From Planctomycetota bacterium (GTDB lineage Bacteria > Planctomycetota > Planctomycetia > Pirellulales > Pirellulaceae), in contig JAPLNJ010000113.1 in the NCBI GenBank assembly GCA_026692885.1, positions 1 to 13,067 on the forward strand: 13,067 bases of DNA. The letters are read 5' to 3'. The translations under genes were made by a program, and so were the position numbers. This document shows positions 1 through 5,100 of the stretch, one piece after another (position 1 is the stretch's first letter; every line of letters begins with the position of its first letter). A model generated the notes under the pieces. The model was not told the DNA's origin. It worked only from the letters and a program-made list of their open reading frames with translations, and did no database searches.

Positions 1-1
1 T

Positions 2-1924
2 GTGATCAAGAGCGTGATCAGCGATGGAAACGGTGAATCGGGCAAGTTGATTAAGATCGGCCCCGGTGTCTTGACCTTGACGAACGACAAGAATACGTAC
101 ACGGGGAAGACGACGATCGGTGGGGGCACGCTGAGTATCAGCAGTGATGGGAACCTGGGGTCGGCGCCAGGGGCAGCCACACCTGGCCACCTCGTCATCG
201 ACAACGCCACCTTGAAAATCACTCGCAGCGATTTGTTAACGAACGAATTCACGATCCACCAGAATCGCGGAATCGCTTTGGGGCCGAAGGGAGCGACCGT
301 CGACGTCCAGGAGAAATGGCTAGTGGTCTATGCCGGCGTGGTGGCCGACGTGGTGGTCGACAACGTCAGCGAGGCGGGTTCCCTCACCAAAATCGGCGGC
401 GGCGTGCTGATGTTGAATGGCACCTACACGTACACGGGGACGACGTACGTCAGGGCTGGCACTTTACTGATCAATGGTAAATATTCGAATCCCAAGGATC
501 CCGGTGACTTCGAAGTCGGTCCCGAATCATCGTCCGGGACCGGCCAAGCTGTGTTCGCTACGTTGGGTGGTGTCGGGACTATCAACGGGTTCGTGCATGT
601 CCGGGCGGGTGGGGCCATCAATCCGGGATCCACGCAGACGACATGGGTTGACTCCACCCTCAAGACGGCGCCGGCTAAGGACAAGGACGGTAAGGTTACA
701 GAGGAGTTTGAGTTCGCGCCGGGGATGCTTACGACAGGCCGGATCACCTTTGATGTGGGATCGACTTTCGTCTGCGATTTCAACGGACCGGACCAAGGCG
801 GTAAGCAGGAGAATAAGGATGCGCTAACCGTGTGGAAGGGATCTTCACCCCATTCCTCAATGTTAGACCCTCACCTGCCTCCGATTGCCCCGACCGACTA
901 TGACCAACTCAGGTTCACGGGAGCCCTGACGCTGAGCAGTCCTCACTTCGAACCCGTTCCGCATTTCGATCCTAAGCCCTGGGAGAAGCAGTTCACTTTT
1001 CTCTTCCCCGAAGGCGGGGGAGCGTCTATTGTGGACGGATCCAGACTCCTGGAGAACTCGATTTCGATCAGCGACTACGTCTACGTCTTCCGGGTGAAAG
1101 GCGGTGCCATTTCCTTTGAGAGCAATAACTTCGCGCCCTTGCCTGCTTTGGCTGAGATCGCGAAACCGCCAGCGTTCACCGCGGCGAAAGCCATGCAATC
1201 GGCCGAACTACAGGTGTTGCGTACGATCCCGTCACCGCCGCCCCCGCCGATGGCCAGCGCGGTGGCTGGCGGCGAAGTTGTGGCGGAGGCCGAACGACTC
1301 ATCGAAGTGTACGTGGTGATGCCGAAGGATGATCTGGGCAACATGCCCGACGAAAAAAATCCCGTCCTCAAGCTGCCTATATCCAAGTTGGGGGAGCTGC
1401 GGTCAGTGCTCGACGAATTGCCTGACGACCACTACAGGATCTACCTTTCCATCGGGCACGGTAAGGAAGGCGATCGCGACAAATTTCTGGTTCGCGACGT
1501 ATACCTGCGTGAAGGAAAGCCCATCGAGCGCGAGGAGACCGAGTCCGAAGCAGCGTCGTCCTTCAGTGGCGACGATGGGAAGGCGAGCCCAGATCACGCG
1601 CAGCCCGAAATGCAGGAGAACCCGCCGCCCGAGACGATCGAGAATCCTACCCAATCCGGCTCGAAGCCCGAGCTCACACCGACTGCGCCGGCCAATTCCG
1701 GTGTTCGAGTTCCCATGCTACGTTCCAGCGGTCAGACCGACCCGGCGCTGAGTCCGAATCAGGAACTCGGCGACGGTCAGTTGGTGGGCGGCGTGTTGCT
1801 GCCGACCGGGGTGGTTGCCGGCTCAGCCGCTGGGGCCTGGCCCGCGCGCCTCGACGAGGCCGTCGAAAAGCACTCCCGGCGTCTCCTGGCCAGACTCTAC
1901 CGGCGGGGAGGGAATTCACGTTGA
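2..1924 (+). CDS. Beta-helix surface protein with autotransporter-associated repeats, 5'-truncated by window edge
   Basis: C-terminal 640 residues of a probable exported beta-helix protein. The frame is open from base 2, and the GTG there is probably an internal valine, so the true start and signal peptide lie upstream. Two copies of the autotransporter-associated repeat are visible: residues 22-46 (GVLTLTND...YTGKTTIGGGTLSI) and 133-158 (GVLMLNG..YTGTTYVRAGTLLI). A typical passenger segment, GGVGTINGFVHVRAGGAINPG, follows at 189-209. No beta-barrel autotransporter domain follows. Instead there is a Pro-rich stretch (410-416), a compact alpha/beta-looking segment (435-515), an acidic/Pro-rich low-complexity linker (515-590), and a weakly hydrophobic stretch (594-613) followed by an Arg-rich tail (626-640). 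The last part resembles a C-terminal membrane or sorting anchor but has no PEP motif. It ends in TGA, 264 bases before the kinase gene on the same strand. The passenger-like class is well supported; its ligand or role cannot be read. Confidence 0.8.
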   Translation: MIKSVISDGNGESGKLIKIGPGVLTLTNDKNTYTGKTTIGGGTLSISSDGNLGSAPGAATPGHLVIDNATLKITRSDLLTNEFTIHQNRGIALGPKGATVDVQEKWLVVYAGVVADVVVDNVSEAGSLTKIGGGVLMLNGTYTYTGTTYVRAGTLLINGKYSNPKDPGDFEVGPESSSGTGQAVFATLGGVGTINGFVHVRAGGAINPGSTQTTWVDSTLKTAPAKDKDGKVTEEFEFAPGMLTTGRITFDVGSTFVCDFNGPDQGGKQENKDALTVWKGSSPHSSMLDPHLPPIAPTDYDQLRFTGALTLSSPHFEPVPHFDPKPWEKQFTFLFPEGGGASIVDGSRLLENSISISDYVYVFRVKGGAISFESNNFAPLPALAEIAKPPAFTAAKAMQSAELQVLRTIPSPPPPPMASAVAGGEVVAEAERLIEVYVVMPKDDLGNMPDEKNPVLKLPISKLGELRSVLDELPDDHYRIYLSIGHGKEGDRDKFLVRDVYLREGKPIEREETESEAASSFSGDDGKASPDHAQPEMQENPPPETIENPTQSGSKPELTPTAPANSGVRVPMLRSSGQTDPALSPNQELGDGQLVGGVLLPTGVVAGSAAGAWPARLDEAVEKHSRRLLARLYRRGGNSR

Positions 1925-1993
1925 AGCGAAAGACGCTAAGCGAAATCAAGACTGCGAGAAACTAGGACACGATACGACGGGGCCTGCCCCGGA

Positions 1994-2148
1994 GGTTGAC
2001 TTCGGCTCGCGAGGCAAAGCATCCTCGCAGAAATAGGTGGGTCAACTTCGCAGGACGGCCTTTCCAGGCCGTCGCGGAAAACGGACGGGTTGGGAAACCC
2101 ATCCTACCTTCGAATTGCACTGGTTACTTCGGCACGCGAGGCATAAGC
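1994..2148. repeat. 27-base imperfect direct repeat (two copies)
   Basis: Copy A is 1994-2020 and copy B is 2122-2148. Both read ggtt(g)acttcggc, then t or a, then cgcgaggca(t)aagc. They differ by one substitution and two single-base indels. Copy A forms part of the nested inverted repeat that closes at 2041-2046. The similarity is too long to be chance in so short a spacer and suggests a duplicated unit of an intergenic repeat family. Confidence 0.6.
2054..2073. repeat. Perfect 8-bp hairpin, REP-like
   Basis: gacggcct (2054-2061), loop ttcc, aggccgtc (2066-2073). The stem is perfect with a four-base loop. A second hairpin, gggtt (2087-2091) / aaccc (2096-2100), follows 13 bases later. Paired short GC-rich stems like these are typical of REP-type intergenic repeats. 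No T-run follows, so a terminator role is doubtful. Confidence 0.55.
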
Positions 2149-2172
2149 AGCCGTGGCGTCGTCTGGAAATAC

Positions 2173-2180
2173 GAGGAGGA
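2173..2180 (+). promoter_or_regulatory. Ribosome-binding site deciding the kinase start
   Basis: gaggagga lies 8 bases before the ATG at 2189. It supports that start over the in-frame GTG at 2153, which would add 12 residues unlike any zinc-ribbon N-terminus (MASSGNTRRNCG) and has no Shine-Dalgarno sequence. Confidence 0.8.
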
Positions 2181-2188
2181 ATTGCGGG

Positions 2189-5100
2189 ATGTCGAAATGT
2201 CCGAATTGCCAAGCCGAACTTAGTCCTGCCGACCTGGGCAGGGAGAAATGTCCGAAATGTGGCAAAGCTTTGGGTCGGCAACCAACCCAGAGCGATTTGT
2301 CGGCGACGATGGACTTCGAATCCACCCGGATTTCGCCCGCATCGCCGCCAGCGGTCGACAGCAGTTGGAACACGGTCCGCCCAGACCAGACGGTGGATCT
2401 AGGGCTGCCCGCAGGCTGGCCGGAGGCTCGCGTCTCAAGCTCCGACGCGGCCCGGCCGGGCGCCACGCTCGATTTCACGCCGCCCAAGGCCCCGCCAACC
2501 CTGGACTCGCAGGGCTCCCCCGCCTCGTCCCCGGACACCGCCCGGCCGGGCGCCACGCTCGATTTCACGCCGCCCAAGGCTCCACCGGCTGCAGGCGATT
2601 CGATCGCAAACGCAGCTCGATTGGAGCAGACGCTGGATCTGGGCCCACGCGGTTCCACCTCGGATACCGCGCGGCCTGGCGCCACCCTGGATTACAGCCC
2701 TCCGGTTGATCGCGATCACCTCCAGACTGTCGACGCACCTCGACGATCGGATGCTGATTTGCAGCGGGTGTCGGAGCTTTGGCGGGATTCGATCACTGCG
2801 AAATCGACGCCCGGCATGACGCTGAAGGTCGACACCGCGGCCAGCATTAAGGGGACCGGTTTGGTCATCAAGCCACGATCCGTGCAGCAACCACGGTCCG
2901 TGCAGCAGCCGGGTGCCGCGCAGCAGCCGGATGCCCGGGGGTCAGAGAAAGCCGATTACGAGTTGGTGGACGTGCTCGGCGAGGGCGGAATGGGCATTGT
3001 GTACACCGCCCGACAGGCCAGCATCAACCGTGTCGTCGCGATGAAGACGCTCAGGCCGCAGTTCATGGACGACGAGGACCATCGGGGGAAGTTCCTGTCC
3101 GAGGCGGTGGTGACAGGCGATCTGGAACACCCCAACATCGTGCCCATTTACGATCTGGCCTCGAACTCATCCGGAGCGTTGTTCTATTCGATGAAGTGCG
3201 TGCACGGCACGCCTTGGTCGAAAGTGGTGACGACCAAGTCGCTGACTGAGCACCTGGATATTCTAATGAGCGTCTCGGACGCGATCGCCTTTGCCCACTC
3301 CCGCGGCGTGATCCATCGGGATTTGAAGCCCGAGAACGTGATGTTGGGCGATTTCGGCGAGGTCCTGGTCATGGACTGGGGCATTGCGATGTCGACCCCC
3401 GCGTTCGAGAAATCGGCGAGCATCATGCAGTCCAACAGCATCGGCGGCACGCCGGCTTACATGGCGCCGGAAATGGCGAGTGGCCAGGTCGACCTGATCG
3501 GCCCGGCCAGTGACATCTATCTGCTGGGGGGCATTCTCTATGAGATTATCACCGGTGATCCACCCCACACGGGCAAGAACGTCATGCACTGCCTGGCCGC
3601 CGCGGCCCGCAATGAGATTCGGCCGACGGACAAGTCGGGCGAATTGCTCGACATCGCCCGCAAGGCCATGGCAACCGAGATCGCCGACCGTTATAGCACG
3701 GTTCAGGATTTCCAGACGGCGATTCGGGAATATCAGTCGCACACAGAAAGCATCACCCTCTCAGCTCGGGCGGAACAGGATCTGACCAAGTCGCAGCAGA
3801 CCTGCGATTACCAGGACTTCTCGCGGTCGCTGTTCGCCTTCCAGGAGGCTCTTGCGATTTGGGATGGAAACGCCCGGGCCCGATCGGGCGTGCCCGAGGC
3901 GCAATCCCTGTATGCACGGTGTGCGTTGGGAAAGGGGGATTTCGACCTGGGTCTGTCGCTGCTGAATGCCAACCATCCCCTGCACCGCGAGTTGCACGCG
4001 GAATTGATCGCAGCGCAACGGGAACGGGAAAGCCGCAACCAGCGTCTGAAGATTTTCAAACGCATCGCCGGGGTTGTGACCGGGGTCGCCGTCGTGATCT
4101 TGATGGTCGCTCTGGTGCTCATCCTACGACAGAGGAACTACGCGTTGGAACAGGAAGGTATTGCTCAAGTTGAAACGAAGAAGGCAGTAGTTCAGACGGG
4201 TATTGCCGAAAAGCAGACGAAGGAGGCGTTAGTCCAGAAGGGTATTGCGGAAAAACAAACGAAGGAGGCCGTGACCCAAAAGGCCCTTGCGGAAAAGCAG
4301 CGACAGAAGGCCGTGGAGGCGCGCGTCGCGGCCGAGGAAGCTTCCTACGTGGCCCAAATCGGTCTGGCAGCGGAACGCATTGCCGGCAATGCGTTTCTCG
4401 ACGCGGAGCGTTTGCTAAAGCGGTACAAGGAATCCGGCAAGACGGCGCCGCGCAACTGGGAATGGGGCCACCTCAGCTATCTTTGCGGACTGGCTGACAA
4501 GACGGTGGACGTGGGTGCCCGCGTGGAATGTGCCGTGTACTCGCCCGATGGCCGTTTTCTCGTCGCCGGGGATGTCGATGGCAAGGCCCACATCTGGGAC
4601 GTGGCCTCGTACCAGGAACTGTGTGCGGTGCAGCATGGCGCCGCGGTCCATGCCGTGGCGATCACCAACGACGGCCGATATTTGGCTACCGGCGGCGAGG
4701 ATCAGGGCGTCATCAAACTCTGGAAGCTGAGTGCCGACGGCAAGAAATACGATGAAGAACCAACGCCGTTGAAGGGGCATAAGAACGCGGTGTTGAGCCT
4801 GCGGTTTTCTCCGGATCAGAAGTACTTGCTCAGCAGTTCGCGGGACGAGACGGCGCGTCTGTGGGACTGGAAGGCGGATACGGAGAAGCCGGAGCGGGCA
4901 TTCCGTGGACATTTCGGCCCGGTCTGGAATGCTACCTTTGCCCCCGACGGCAATAAGATCGTGACTGCCGGCGACGACGGCACGGTCTGCATCTGGTCCT
5001 GGAAAGATGGCGAACGAGATGGCGAACGACTGACCCGGTTCCGCGGACACCGGGGAGCCGTGTACGCCGCCGCATTCTCGCCCGATGGGACGCTGATTGC

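Larger units (their letters stand above)
1925..2188. other. Intergenic spacer rich in short hairpins and an imperfect direct repeat
   Basis: This 264-base spacer separates two co-directional genes. It holds no credible ORF with an ordinary ribosome-binding site. It contains a small GC hairpin (gggg 1979-1982 / cccc 1987-1990), nested inverted repeats (gttgac 1995-2000 with gtcaac 2041-2046, enclosing gcgagg 2009-2014 with cctcgc 2023-2028), two further hairpins and a 27-base imperfect direct repeat listed separately. There is no hairpin followed by a T-run, so no classical intrinsic terminator is seen. I could not pick out a convincing promoter for the kinase gene. Confidence 0.6.

Noticed and set aside
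2153..2188. Upstream GTG start adding 12 residues to the kinase
   Set aside because: The ATG at 2189 has a strong gaggagga eight bases ahead and gives an N-terminus that begins directly with the zinc ribbon.
2876..2929. Short tandem repeats considered as a CRISPR-like or other RNA array
   Set aside because: They are 18-bp in-frame units coding for Gln/Pro-rich hexapeptides, without spacers or neighbouring cas genes.
3374..3382. DWG instead of DFG taken as a sign of a dead kinase
   Set aside because: The Asp is present, and the Lys286, Glu305 and HRD residues are intact. DWG is common in planctomycete kinases of this type as I know them.
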